Source: Streptomyces sp. NBC_00433
GTDB taxonomy: Bacteria > Actinomycetota > Actinomycetes > Streptomycetales > Streptomycetaceae
Assembly (NCBI GenBank): GCA_036015235.1
Contig: CP107926.1
Span: 6,323,501 to 6,387,500, forward strand
Length of the DNA: 64,000 nt
Direction: 5' to 3'
In this document: positions 24,958 to 32,632 of the stretch, one piece after another
Layout of the letters: each line of letters opens with the position of its first letter
Position numbering within the stretch: position 1 is the stretch's first letter
The notes under the pieces: generated by a model
Databases searched by the model: none
Told to the model about the DNA's origin: nothing
What the model saw: the letters and a program-made list of their open reading frames with translations, nothing else
Program-made: the position numbers and the translations under genes

Positions 24958-24971
24958 TGAGAGCGCTCTCT
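24958..24971. promoter_or_regulatory. CebR-like operator upstream of the GH64-like gene
   Basis: TGAGAGCGCTCTCT keeps the GAGCGCTC core with three differences from the perfect box. It lies 52 bp upstream of the start codon of the GH64-like gene. The rest of 24972-25180 shows nothing recognisable apart from a short A+T-rich patch near 24985-25030. Confidence 0.75.
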
Positions 24972-25180
24972 TGGCGAGGTGATGTTTACAAGCCGCGCAC
25001 ATCCGCGTCAATAAGTTGTTCAATAATGGCCAGTTGAGACTTCGCGAGACTACGAGACTCGAACGGACGCTCCCGCGGCCGGCGTCGGCTCAGCCCCTGC
25101 TCAGGCGGCGGATCCGGCGCGCTGCACGGCCCGGGGCGTCCCGGAGCCTCCCGGGCGGCGCGGCGCGCCACATGGGGGAG

Positions 25181-25219
25181 GGGCGGGCCCGTGCACGCCA
25201 TCCATGCACGGGACCGCCC
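25181..25219 (-). terminator. hairpin terminator after the GH5 gene
   Basis: GGGCGGGCCCGTGCA (25181-25195) pairs with TGCACGGGACCGCCC (25205-25219), a 15-bp stem with one mismatch and a 9-nt loop, 23 bp past the GH5 stop. Confidence 0.8.
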
Positions 25220-25242
25220 CCGTATCGGGGGTGCCGCCGGGC

Positions 25243-26784
25243 TCAGCCCAGCGAGGCCAGGTGGTTCTTCAGGCCGAGGCCGTAGGCGGTCGGGGTGCCG
25301 TCGTAGGCGGAGATCAGCGACGGGCCCGACGAGCAGTCCCAGGTGTTCCAGGTCCACCCGAGGTAGGACAGCCGGTGCGCGTCCAGCCAGTTCATGAAGC
25401 CGTCCACGAACGAGTGGGCGCAGGTGTTCTCGCCCATCTCCCCGGCCACCAGCGGCACCTTGGCCGCGACCGGCGCCAGCTGGGAGTCCCAGCAGGCGCT
25501 GTTGGCGCACGAGTTGAAGTTGTATACGTGCACGGCCGCGGCCAGGTTGCCGGTCGGATCGGTCGGCTCGTGGGCGAGCCAGCCGGTCAGGTCGTTGGAG
25601 TAGGCCAGGCCGCCGAGCAGCACGACGTTCTGCGCGCCGGTGCCGCGTACCGCGTCCAGCATGTCCTGCATACCCGCCACCGGGTAGCTGATGCCGGGGC
25701 AGGTGCCGCCGTCCTTCCAGCACGCCCAGGCCTGGTCGGTGCTGGAGGCGGCGCGGTCCGGGTAGGGCTCGTTGAAGAGGTCGAAGACGATCGAGGTGTT
25801 CGACTTGAAGGTGTTCGCCACGCTGGTCCAGAACGGGACCGCGTACTGCGCGTCCGGCATCGGCTTCTGGCAGGTCGCGTTGACGTCCGAGCAGCCGGCC
25901 GAATTGCCGGTGTAGGTGCCGTGCGTCCAGTGCAGCTCGACGATCGGCGTGATGCCGTGCGCGACCAGCCGGTCGACCCAGCCGGTGATCGCCGCGACGT
26001 AGTTCGCGCCGCCGTCGGCCGCCGGGACGTACGACAGGCCCTCCCAGCAGTCCTCGTTGAGCGGCACCCGGACCGCCGTGACGCCCTTCCAGCTCTTGAT
26101 CGCCTCGATGGCCGTGTCGTCCACGGGGCCGTCGAAGATCCCGTTGCCCTGCGCGCAGGCGAATTCGGTGCCCGAACGGTTCACGCCGTGGAGGACGACC
26201 TGCCTGCCGGTGGAGTCGACCAGCTTGTTTCCGGCCACGTGCAGCTTGGGCGGCGCGGTGTCACCGGTGGGGGGCGTCGTGGGGGGCGTCGTCGGCGTGG
26301 TGGTCGGGGGCGTGGTGGTCGGGCTCGCCGGGGTGCTCGGCGTCGTCTGCGTCGGCTGGCCGACCTGCGTGCAGGCGGCGCCGTTGAGCGTGAAGCCGGT
26401 CGGCATCGGGTTCTTGCCCGACCAGCTGCCGAGGAAGCCCGCGCTGACCGTGCCGCCGGTGGGCACCGCCCCGTTGTACGACAGCGAGGCGGCGTGCACG
26501 GTCGGGCCCGACTGGGTCCAGGCGGCGTTCCAGCCCTGGGTCACCTTCTGGCCGCCGGCGAAGCCGAAGCTCAGGTCCCAACCGGTGAGCGGGGAACCGG
26601 TGTTGGCTATGACAACGTTGCCCTGGAAACCGGTGTCCCACTGGTTGGTGACCGTGTACGTGACCGAACAGGTCGGCGCGGCGCCTGCTGCGGGGCTGGT
26701 GAGCACGGGGAGCAGCGCGGCGGCTGTGGCCGCCGTGGTGACCGCGGCGACGGCGAACGCCGCGGTGCGCGTGGGACGTCGCAT
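25243..26784 (-). CDS. secreted endoglucanase: CBM2 plus GH5 catalytic domain
   Basis: 513 residues from ATG 26784, with GAGGAG 6 bp upstream. A Sec signal peptide (about 1-35, ending AAGAA) precedes a family-2 cellulose-binding module (about 36-140; Trp residues in TNQWDTGFQ, TGWDLSF and QGWNAAWTQ form the cellulose-binding strip). A Thr/Pro linker (about 142-178) leads to a GH5 TIM barrel (about 180-513) with the acid/base near Glu338 in FDLFNEP and the nucleophile near Glu449 in LVAGEMGE. Role: random cleavage of cellulose chains outside the cell. A CebR-like box lies 54 bp upstream, and the exoglucanase gene is divergent, so the endo/exo pair shares a control region. Confidence 0.93.
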   Translation of the reverse strand: MRRPTRTAAFAVAAVTTAATAAALLPVLTSPAAGAAPTCSVTYTVTNQWDTGFQGNVVIANTGSPLTGWDLSFGFAGGQKVTQGWNAAWTQSGPTVHAASLSYNGAVPTGGTVSAGFLGSWSGKNPMPTGFTLNGAACTQVGQPTQTTPSTPASPTTTPPTTTPTTPPTTPPTGDTAPPKLHVAGNKLVDSTGRQVVLHGVNRSGTEFACAQGNGIFDGPVDDTAIEAIKSWKGVTAVRVPLNEDCWEGLSYVPAADGGANYVAAITGWVDRLVAHGITPIVELHWTHGTYTGNSAGCSDVNATCQKPMPDAQYAVPFWTSVANTFKSNTSIVFDLFNEPYPDRAASSTDQAWACWKDGGTCPGISYPVAGMQDMLDAVRGTGAQNVVLLGGLAYSNDLTGWLAHEPTDPTGNLAAAVHVYNFNSCANSACWDSQLAPVAAKVPLVAGEMGENTCAHSFVDGFMNWLDAHRLSYLGWTWNTWDCSSGPSLISAYDGTPTAYGLGLKNHLASLG

Positions 26785-26837
26785 GTGCGACTCCTCATGA
26801 TGTGGGGGGATCGAGAGAAATCGAGTAACGAGAAAAG

Positions 26838-26851
26838 TGGACGCGCTCCCA
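26838..26851. promoter_or_regulatory. CebR-like operator upstream of the GH5 gene (degenerate)
   Basis: TGGACGCGCTCCCA matches the perfect palindrome at 13 of 14 positions, with C in place of G at the fifth base; it keeps the outer TGG/CCA and the CGCTCC half. Located 54 bp before the GH5 start. Confidence 0.75.
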
Positions 26852-27003
26852 CTGGTCCGCCGCAGACCTTAGCGCCAAGTCCCTTCCCACGGTAGAGGGG
26901 ATGTCTCGCTTCCCGAGGTTGGCTGTCGACTCATGCAGACAGGGCCCGCTCAACAGGCGGTTCTGGTTCACCTCTTGACAGTCCTTCGTCAACGCCTTGA
27001 TGG

Positions 27004-27017
27004 TGGGAGCGCTCCCA
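27004..27017. promoter_or_regulatory. CebR operator upstream of the GH48 gene (perfect)
   Basis: TGGGAGCGCTCCCA, identical to the cebE site, 63 bp before the GH48 start. It is 166 bp from the GH5-side site in the same divergent spacer (26785-27079). Confidence 0.95.
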
Positions 27018-27079
27018 CTGGTTCACAGCCAAATCGCAGGACCCATCCCCCCACAAGAACCGCGAGGAGGACCTCCCGC

Positions 27080-30010
27080 ATGCCCCGAGGAAGACCGATC
27101 AGAACGCGGACCAGGCGACTGCTGACCGCGCTGACCGCCGCGCTCGCCCTGCCGCTCGGCCTGACCATGGCCACCGGCAGCGGAGTCGCGCACGCGGCCG
27201 GCCTGCAGTGCAGCGTCGACTACTCGACCAATGACTGGGGTTCCGGTTTCACCGCGAACACCAAGATCACCAACCTCGGCACCGCCGCGATCAGCGGCTG
27301 GACACTGACGTACTCCTACGCCGGCAACCAGACTCTGCAGAGCGGCTGGAACGGCACCTGGTCGCAGTCCGGCAAGGCAGTCACTGTCAAGTCACTGGAC
27401 TGGAACAAGACAATCGCGCCCAGCGGGAACGTCACCGCGAGTGCCAACTTCAACTACAGCGGCACCAATGCCGCGCCGACCAGTTTCACCGTGAACGGCA
27501 CGGTCTGCGGGGGCGCGCACCAGCCGCCGCTGCCGGTGCTCACCAGCCCCACCTCCGGCGCGACCTTCAGCGCGGGCGCCACCATCCCGCTGGCCGCTAC
27601 CGCGGTCGCCGCGGACTCGGCGACCATCACCAAGGTCGAGTTCTACAGCGACACCACGCTGCTGGGCACCGACACCACCTCGCCCTACTCGGTCAACTGG
27701 GCCTCGGTGCCCGCAGGTGACTACTCGGTCTACGCCAAGGCCTACGACAGCCTCGGCGCCTCCGCGGAGTCCACCCCGGTGGGCATCCACGTCGCGAGCG
27801 GCCCGGCGATCGTCGCCTCGCCGACGACCGTGTCCGTGCAGCAGGGCAAGACCGGCACCTTCGGCGTGAAGCTGTCCGGCGCCCCTTCGGCCAACGTGAC
27901 GGTCGCCGTGGCGCGCACCGCGGGCAACAGCTCGCTGAGCGTCCAGTCCGGGGCCAGCCTCACCTTCACCCCGTCGAACTGGTCGACCGCGCAGACCGTC
28001 ACCGTCGCGGCCGCTTCCACCGGTACGGGCTCGGCGACCTTCTCGGCGACCGCGACCGGCTACAGCACCGCGGCCGTCACGGTCAATGAGATCAGCGCGA
28101 CCGGCGGCGACTACGCCGCGCGGTTCCTGTCGCTCTACGGGAAGATCACCGACCCGTCCAGCGGCTACTTCTCACCCGAGGGCATTCCCTACCACTCGGT
28201 CGAGACGCTGATCGTCGAGGCGCCGGACTACGGTCACGAGACCACGTCCGAGGCGTACTCGTACATGATCTGGCTGCAGGCGATGTACGGCCAGGTCAGC
28301 GGCGACTGGAGCAAGTTCAACGCGTCCTGGGCGATCATGGAGAAGTACATGATCCCCACGCACGCCGACCAGCCGACGAACAGCTTCTACAACGCCAGCT
28401 CGCCGGCCACCTACGCCCCCGAGCACGCGTTGCCGTCCGACTACCCGTCGCAGCTCGACAGCAGCGTCAAGTCCGGCGTCGACCCGATCGCGGGCGAGCT
28501 GAAGTCGGCCTACGGCACGGACGACATCTACGGCATGCACTGGCTCCAGGACGTGGACAACATCTACGGCTACGGTGACACGCCCGGTGGCGGCTGCGAG
28601 CTGGGCCCGACGGCCGACGGCCCGTCGTACATCAACACCTTCCAGCGCGGTGAGCAGGAGTCGGTGTGGGAGACCGTGCCGCAGCCGACCTGCGACGCGT
28701 TCAAGTACGGCGGCAAGAACGGCTACCTGGACCTGTTCACCGGGGACTCCGCCTACTCGCAGCAGTGGAAGTACACCGACGCACCCGACGCCGACGCGCG
28801 CGCGATCCAGGCCGCCTACTGGGCGGACACCTGGGCCAAGGCGCAGGGCAAGGGCGCTGACGTGGCGGCCACCGTCGCCAAGGCCGGCAAGATGGGCGAC
28901 TACCTGCGGTACTCGTTCTTCGACAAGTACTTCAAGAAGATCGGCAACTGCACCAGCCCGACCTCGTGCCCGGCCGGCACCGGCAAGGACAGCGAGCACT
29001 ACCTGCTGTCCTGGTACTACGCCTGGGGCGGCTCGTCCGGCTCCGGCGGCGGCTGGGCCTGGCGGATCGGTGACGGCGCCTCGCACTTCGGCTACCAGAA
29101 CCCGCTGGCTGCCTACGCGCTGACCACCGACTCGGCCATGGCGCCGAAGTCGGCCACCGGCAAGCAGGACTGGACCACCAGCCTGAGCCGGCAGCTGGAG
29201 TTCTACACCTGGCTGCAGTCCTCCGAGGGCGCCATCGCCGGTGGCGCCACCAACAGCTGGAACGGCTCCTACGGCACGCCCCCGGCCGGCACGCCCACCT
29301 TCTACGGGATGGCGTACGACTGGGAGCCCGTCTACCACGACCCGCCGTCGAACCAGTGGTTCGGCATGCAGGCCTGGTCGATGGAAAGGGTCGCGGAGTA
29401 CTACCAGCAGACCGGTGACGCCAAGGCCAAGGCCGTCCTCGACAAGTGGGTGACCTGGGCGATCTCCCAGACCACCATCAACTCGGACGGCACCTTCAAG
29501 ATCCCGTCCGACCTCCAGTGGTCCGGTGCGCCGGACACCTGGAACGCGAGCAGCCCGGGCAGCAACTCCGGCCTGCACGTGACGGTCTCGGCCTACGGCA
29601 ACGACCTGGGCGTCGCGGCGGCCTACGCCAAGACGCTGTCCTACTACGCCGCCAAGTCCGGCAACACCGCGGCCAAGACCACGGCCAAGGCGCTGCTCGA
29701 CAGCATGTGGGGCAAGTACCAGGACCCGCTGGGCATCGCCACCCCCGAGACGCGGACCGACTTCAACCGGTTCGACGACCCGGTCTACGTGCCGTCCAGC
29801 TTCTCCGGCACGATGCCCAACGGCGACAAGATCAACTCGTCCTCCACCTTCATCGAGCTGCGGTCCTTCTACAAGAACGACCCCAACTGGTCCAAGGTGC
29901 AGGCCTACCTCAACGGCGGTAACGCGCCGAGCTTCACCTATCACCGCTTCTGGGCCCAGGCGGACATCGCGATGGCGATGGGTGCCTACGGCTTGCTCTT
30001 CGGCGAGTGA
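27080..30010 (+). CDS. secreted GH48 exoglucanase with CBM2 and Ig-like modules
   Basis: 976 residues from ATG 27080, with GAGGAGG 9 bp upstream; the longer frame upstream covers the operator. The signal peptide ends at AHA-AG (about residue 39) after twin-Arg-rich MPRGRPIRTRTRR. Modules: CBM2 (about 40-138, with NDWGSGF and SGWNGTWSQ), a bacterial Ig-like domain (about 150-235), a second beta-sandwich/Calx-beta-like domain (about 238-335), and a GH48 catalytic domain (about 342-976) with the catalytic-Glu region HETTSEAYSY and the substrate-tunnel aromatic motifs YDWEPVYHDPP and WFGMQAWSMERV. GH48 enzymes move along cellulose chains and release cellobiose, the inducer that relieves CebR. It is the key processive cellulase of the cluster. 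Confidence 0.95.
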   Translation: MPRGRPIRTRTRRLLTALTAALALPLGLTMATGSGVAHAAGLQCSVDYSTNDWGSGFTANTKITNLGTAAISGWTLTYSYAGNQTLQSGWNGTWSQSGKAVTVKSLDWNKTIAPSGNVTASANFNYSGTNAAPTSFTVNGTVCGGAHQPPLPVLTSPTSGATFSAGATIPLAATAVAADSATITKVEFYSDTTLLGTDTTSPYSVNWASVPAGDYSVYAKAYDSLGASAESTPVGIHVASGPAIVASPTTVSVQQGKTGTFGVKLSGAPSANVTVAVARTAGNSSLSVQSGASLTFTPSNWSTAQTVTVAAASTGTGSATFSATATGYSTAAVTVNEISATGGDYAARFLSLYGKITDPSSGYFSPEGIPYHSVETLIVEAPDYGHETTSEAYSYMIWLQAMYGQVSGDWSKFNASWAIMEKYMIPTHADQPTNSFYNASSPATYAPEHALPSDYPSQLDSSVKSGVDPIAGELKSAYGTDDIYGMHWLQDVDNIYGYGDTPGGGCELGPTADGPSYINTFQRGEQESVWETVPQPTCDAFKYGGKNGYLDLFTGDSAYSQQWKYTDAPDADARAIQAAYWADTWAKAQGKGADVAATVAKAGKMGDYLRYSFFDKYFKKIGNCTSPTSCPAGTGKDSEHYLLSWYYAWGGSSGSGGGWAWRIGDGASHFGYQNPLAAYALTTDSAMAPKSATGKQDWTTSLSRQLEFYTWLQSSEGAIAGGATNSWNGSYGTPPAGTPTFYGMAYDWEPVYHDPPSNQWFGMQAWSMERVAEYYQQTGDAKAKAVLDKWVTWAISQTTINSDGTFKIPSDLQWSGAPDTWNASSPGSNSGLHVTVSAYGNDLGVAAAYAKTLSYYAAKSGNTAAKTTAKALLDSMWGKYQDPLGIATPETRTDFNRFDDPVYVPSSFSGTMPNGDKINSSSTFIELRSFYKNDPNWSKVQAYLNGGNAPSFTYHRFWAQADIAMAMGAYGLLFGE

Positions 30011-30019
30011 CACCAGACC

Positions 30020-30091
30020 CCGGCGGGAGGCGGGACGGGAGATGACCCGGGTCACCTGACAGTTGCCCGGCCCGTCCCGACCCCCCGCCGG
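30020..30091 (+). terminator. long imperfect hairpin terminator after the GH48 gene
   Basis: CCGGCGGG...GGGACGGG (30020-30039) pairs with CCCGTCCCG...CCCGCCGG (30071-30091) with a few mismatches, about 10 bp after the stop. The loop contains its own small palindrome, GACCCGGGTC. Confidence 0.7.
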
Positions 30092-30159
30092 ACCCGGGCC
30101 GCGGCCCCGCCCCCTCCTGGCACTTCCGGAGGGCGCGGGGCCGCGGTATGCCCCGGGCC

Positions 30160-30236
30160 GGGCGCTCTTGCGCGGTCGGGGCGCTCTTACGCGAGCCGGC
30201 TCGCTCTTACGCTGCCGGTCCGCTCTTCACGCGGCC
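30160..30236. repeat. four imperfect tandem repeats of about 19 bp
   Basis: Successive units GGCGCTCTTGCGCGGTCGG, GGCGCTCTTACGCGAGCCG, GCTCGCTCTTACGCTGCCG and GTCCGCTCTTCACGCGGCC share the core CGCTCTT. They lie in the 613-bp gap 30011-30623 between convergent genes; the rest of the gap shows no gene or recognisable site. Confidence 0.7.
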
Positions 30237-30623
30237 GCGCCCCCCGTCCGCTCCGCGGCCGCCGCGGCCCGCTCCCGGGGCCGCCCCCCGTCCCGCACCT
30301 CATGCCCCGCGCGCCCCCACGCCGCCCCCCGCGCGACGGCGGGCGTGCCCGTGCCCAGAATCCCGATCCGCGTGCCCTGCTCCCTCGTCGGTGGCACAAC
30401 GCGGCCCACGGGAGGACGTCCGATACGCGCCGACCGGTAGGAGACAGGTGGGCGACCGTGGCTCCATGGACGACGAGCGCTCACCGGGCCCTGAGGGGGC
30501 GGCGTGCCCGCCGGGGGAGGGGGCGCACTGCGACGAGCTGCTGGCCGCGCAGGAGGCGGCGGGAGGCACGCAGCTTCGCGGAGGCGGCGGGCGGGGAGGT
30601 GGCCTCGCGGGCGCGCCGGCCCT

Positions 30624-31568
30624 TCACACCGTCTTCGGGACGTGGAGCGCGTCCCAGGACTCCTTGCCGGGAGGCCACTTCAGGGCGGCGCCGGTCCAGG
30701 CCTTGTGGTGGGCCTTGGAGTATTTCGCCTGCCAGGCCTCGTAGGAGGCGATGTCGCCGCTGCCGACGACGTCGGGGTGGGCGCCCGACTGGTAGCGGTC
30801 GCAGCCGACGGCGACCAGGCGCTTGTGCATGGCGGCCACGACGGGCGACTTGCGGCCCGTGGTGAACCACTCGGCGCCCGGGAAGGGCTGGTGGGCCGGC
30901 TGGGCGGCTTTGTGCGCCTTGGGGGCGCCGGCCTTCGCGGCGGGGGTCTGGCCGGGGTGGAGGGCGAGTTGCGCCTTCACCTCGGCGCGGAAGTGGACGA
31001 TGTCGAAGGAGGGGTCCTTCTTCTGGTCGCTCCACTCGGCGTGCGCGATGACGGACTTCTCGCTCCACCCGTGGTGGCGGCAGAGGGCCGCCGCCCACCT
31101 CACCGCGGCCTGGTGCTGCGCCGCCGGGTAAGGGTCCTTCCCGTCCCCCCAGTTGCTGATCTCCAGGCCGTAGAAGTGCGCGTTCCCGTCGGTCGCACCG
31201 GGGGAGCCCTCGTGGAATCCCGTGGCGGGCGGCCTGCTGCCGTAGGAGTCGCCGACCACGGCGGCCAGCACCGCCGGGTCGCCGCCGCCGGCGTGGTTGG
31301 TCCGCCCGTTGCCGGTCATCGTGACGACTCCGGACTTGGCGAGGTAGCTGTGCGCCAGCGGTCCCGGCAGGTCGGCGCGGCCGCCCCAGACGACACCGGC
31401 GTCGCTGGGCGCCTGGCCCCCGGTGTGGTGGATCACCACGCCGTTCACCGGCCCCCAGGGGCCGTGCCCGGCACGGTTGTGGGTGCGCCAGCCGGGGTGC
31501 TCGGCGACGGTGACGCCCTCGGCCTTGAGCGCGGCGAGGAATTGGTCCGCGGACATCGGAGTGGCCAT
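30624..31568 (-). CDS. endolysin-like N-acetylmuramoyl-L-alanine amidase
   Basis: 314 residues from ATG 31568 behind a strong AAGGAGGTG ribosome binding site. The N-terminal Amidase_2/PGRP domain (about 1-185) contains the Zn-ligand motif VVIHHTGG, HSYLAKSGVVTM, LEISNWGDGKDPYP and VIAHAEWSDQKKDPSFD. A Lys/Ala linker (about 200-222) leads to a C-terminal segment (about 228-314) with MHKRLVAVGCDRYQSG and YEAWQAKYSKAHH, which resembles cell-wall binding tails of Streptomyces phage endolysins. There is no signal peptide, so export would need a holin-like route, or the protein may act in lysis. No phage genes surround it; a domesticated phage lysin is the best guess. Role: cleavage of the MurNAc-L-Ala bond of peptidoglycan. 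Confidence 0.9.
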   Translation of the reverse strand: MATPMSADQFLAALKAEGVTVAEHPGWRTHNRAGHGPWGPVNGVVIHHTGGQAPSDAGVVWGGRADLPGPLAHSYLAKSGVVTMTGNGRTNHAGGGDPAVLAAVVGDSYGSRPPATGFHEGSPGATDGNAHFYGLEISNWGDGKDPYPAAQHQAAVRWAAALCRHHGWSEKSVIAHAEWSDQKKDPSFDIVHFRAEVKAQLALHPGQTPAAKAGAPKAHKAAQPAHQPFPGAEWFTTGRKSPVVAAMHKRLVAVGCDRYQSGAHPDVVGSGDIASYEAWQAKYSKAHHKAWTGAALKWPPGKESWDALHVPKTV

Positions 31569-31661
31569 CCGGCCACCTCCTTCGAGGCAGTTCCGGCAGG
31601 AGCGCCGACAGAACGCCGATCAGGTTGTCCCACGACGCCGGGGAGTACGGCGATGAAGCCC

Positions 31662-31687
31662 GATATATCAATGCGATTCGCTATATC
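31662..31687 (-). promoter_or_regulatory. A+T-rich inverted repeat upstream of the amidase
   Basis: GATATA (31662-31667) and TATATC (31682-31687) flank 14 bp in a patch of unusually low GC content about 95 bp upstream of the amidase start. This is a candidate operator/promoter region; no factor can be named. Confidence 0.4.
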
Positions 31688-31789
31688 CGCGTGATTACCC
31701 CCCACTCTGCCCGATCCCGTGCCCGCCCCGCAGCAGAACCGGGAGGCCGCCGGCGGCGCAGGGGCTCACCGGGGGCCGGGGGACGACGA

Positions 31790-31831
31790 AAGAGGCCGCC
31801 GCACCGCGTTTCCGCGGTACGACGGCCTCTT
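31790..31831 (-). terminator. hairpin terminator after tRNA-His
   Basis: AAGAGGCCG (31790-31798) pairs with CGGCCTCTT (31823-31831); an inner CCGCG-TTTC-CGCGG hairpin fills the loop. It lies just past the 3' end of the - strand tRNA-His. Confidence 0.82.
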
Positions 31832-31838
31832 CCAGCAG

Positions 31839-31912
31839 GGTGAGTGACGGGACTCGAACCCGCGGCATCCTGGACCACAACCAGGTGCTCTACCAGCTGA
31901 GCTACACCCACC
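31839..31912 (-). tRNA. tRNA-His (anticodon GTG)
   Basis: Read on the - strand: acceptor GTGGGTG pairs with CACTCAC, the D-arm holds AGCTGGTAGA, the anticodon loop is TTGTGGT with anticodon GTG, and the T-loop is TTCGAGT. A G precedes position 1 and the discriminator is C, the G(-1):C73 identity pair special to tRNA-His. CCA is not encoded. Confidence 0.97.
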
Positions 31913-32030
31913 ATGAGCGGCGCTGTCCCGGCCGGTGTTTCTGCTGGGGTGGCGCCGCCTCGAAAAGTGTACAGGGTGGCGAGGGGTGGTCGCGCCCCTG
32001 TTTCGCGCGCCTCGCTCTACGCGTCGCCGG

Positions 32031-32627
32031 TCATCGCACGACGTGGCGGGCGGCGATCGAGCGGGCCGTGTCGGTGTCCGGGCCCGGCTGGGGGACGAAG
32101 ACGGCCTCGCGGTAATAGCGCAGCTCGGCGATGGACTCGCGGATGTCGGCCAGCGCCCGGTGGTTGCCGTTCTTGTCCGGGCTGTTGAAGTACGCCCGGG
32201 GATACCAGCGGCGGGCCAGCTCCTTGATCGAGGAGACGTCCACGATGCGGTAGTGCAGGTGCTGCTCGAGGGTGGGCATGTCGCGGGCCAGGAAACCGCG
32301 GTCGGTGGACACCGAATTCCCGCACAGCGGCGCCTTGCGCGGCTCGGCGACCTGCGCCCGTACGTAGTCGAGCACGATCTCCTCGGCCTCGGCCAGCGCC
32401 ACTCCGCCGGCCAGCTCCTCCAGCAGGCCCGAGGCGGTGTGCATCTGGCGGACCACGTCCGGCATCGTGTCGAGCGCCTCGGCGGGCGGGCGGATGACGA
32501 TGTCCACCCCCTCGCCGAGCACGTTCAGCTCCGAGTCGGTGACCAGCGCCGCCACCTCGACCAGCGCGTCGTGCGCCAGCGACAGCCCGGTCATCTCACA
32601 GTCGATCCACACCATCCGGTCGTTCAT
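32031..32627 (-). CDS. orn: oligoribonuclease
   Basis: 198 residues from ATG 32627; GTG 32636 is an alternative that would overlap the adpA stop by GTGA. It is a DEDDh-family 3'-5' exoribonuclease with motif Exo I WIDCEMTGL (Asp/Glu pair), Exo II around LCGNSVSTDRGFL, and Exo III HRALADIRES with the conserved His and Asp. It degrades 2-5-nt RNA and pGpG, finishing mRNA turnover and c-di-GMP breakdown in the cytoplasm. It directly follows adpA, the arrangement known for adpA-ornA in Streptomyces, where Orn loss affects development. Confidence 0.96.
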   Translation of the reverse strand: MNDRMVWIDCEMTGLSLAHDALVEVAALVTDSELNVLGEGVDIVIRPPAEALDTMPDVVRQMHTASGLLEELAGGVALAEAEEIVLDYVRAQVAEPRKAPLCGNSVSTDRGFLARDMPTLEQHLHYRIVDVSSIKELARRWYPRAYFNSPDKNGNHRALADIRESIAELRYYREAVFVPQPGPDTDTARSIAARHVVR

Positions 32628-32632
32628 GTGCC

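Noticed and set aside
28172..30055. Long - strand frame opposite the GH48 domain
   Set aside because: Mirror of GC-rich codon use; the + strand product is an unmistakable GH48 enzyme.
30624..31912. Prophage remnant integrated at tRNA-His
   Set aside because: Only an endolysin-like gene is present; no integrase, att duplication of the tRNA 3' end, or phage structural genes were seen.
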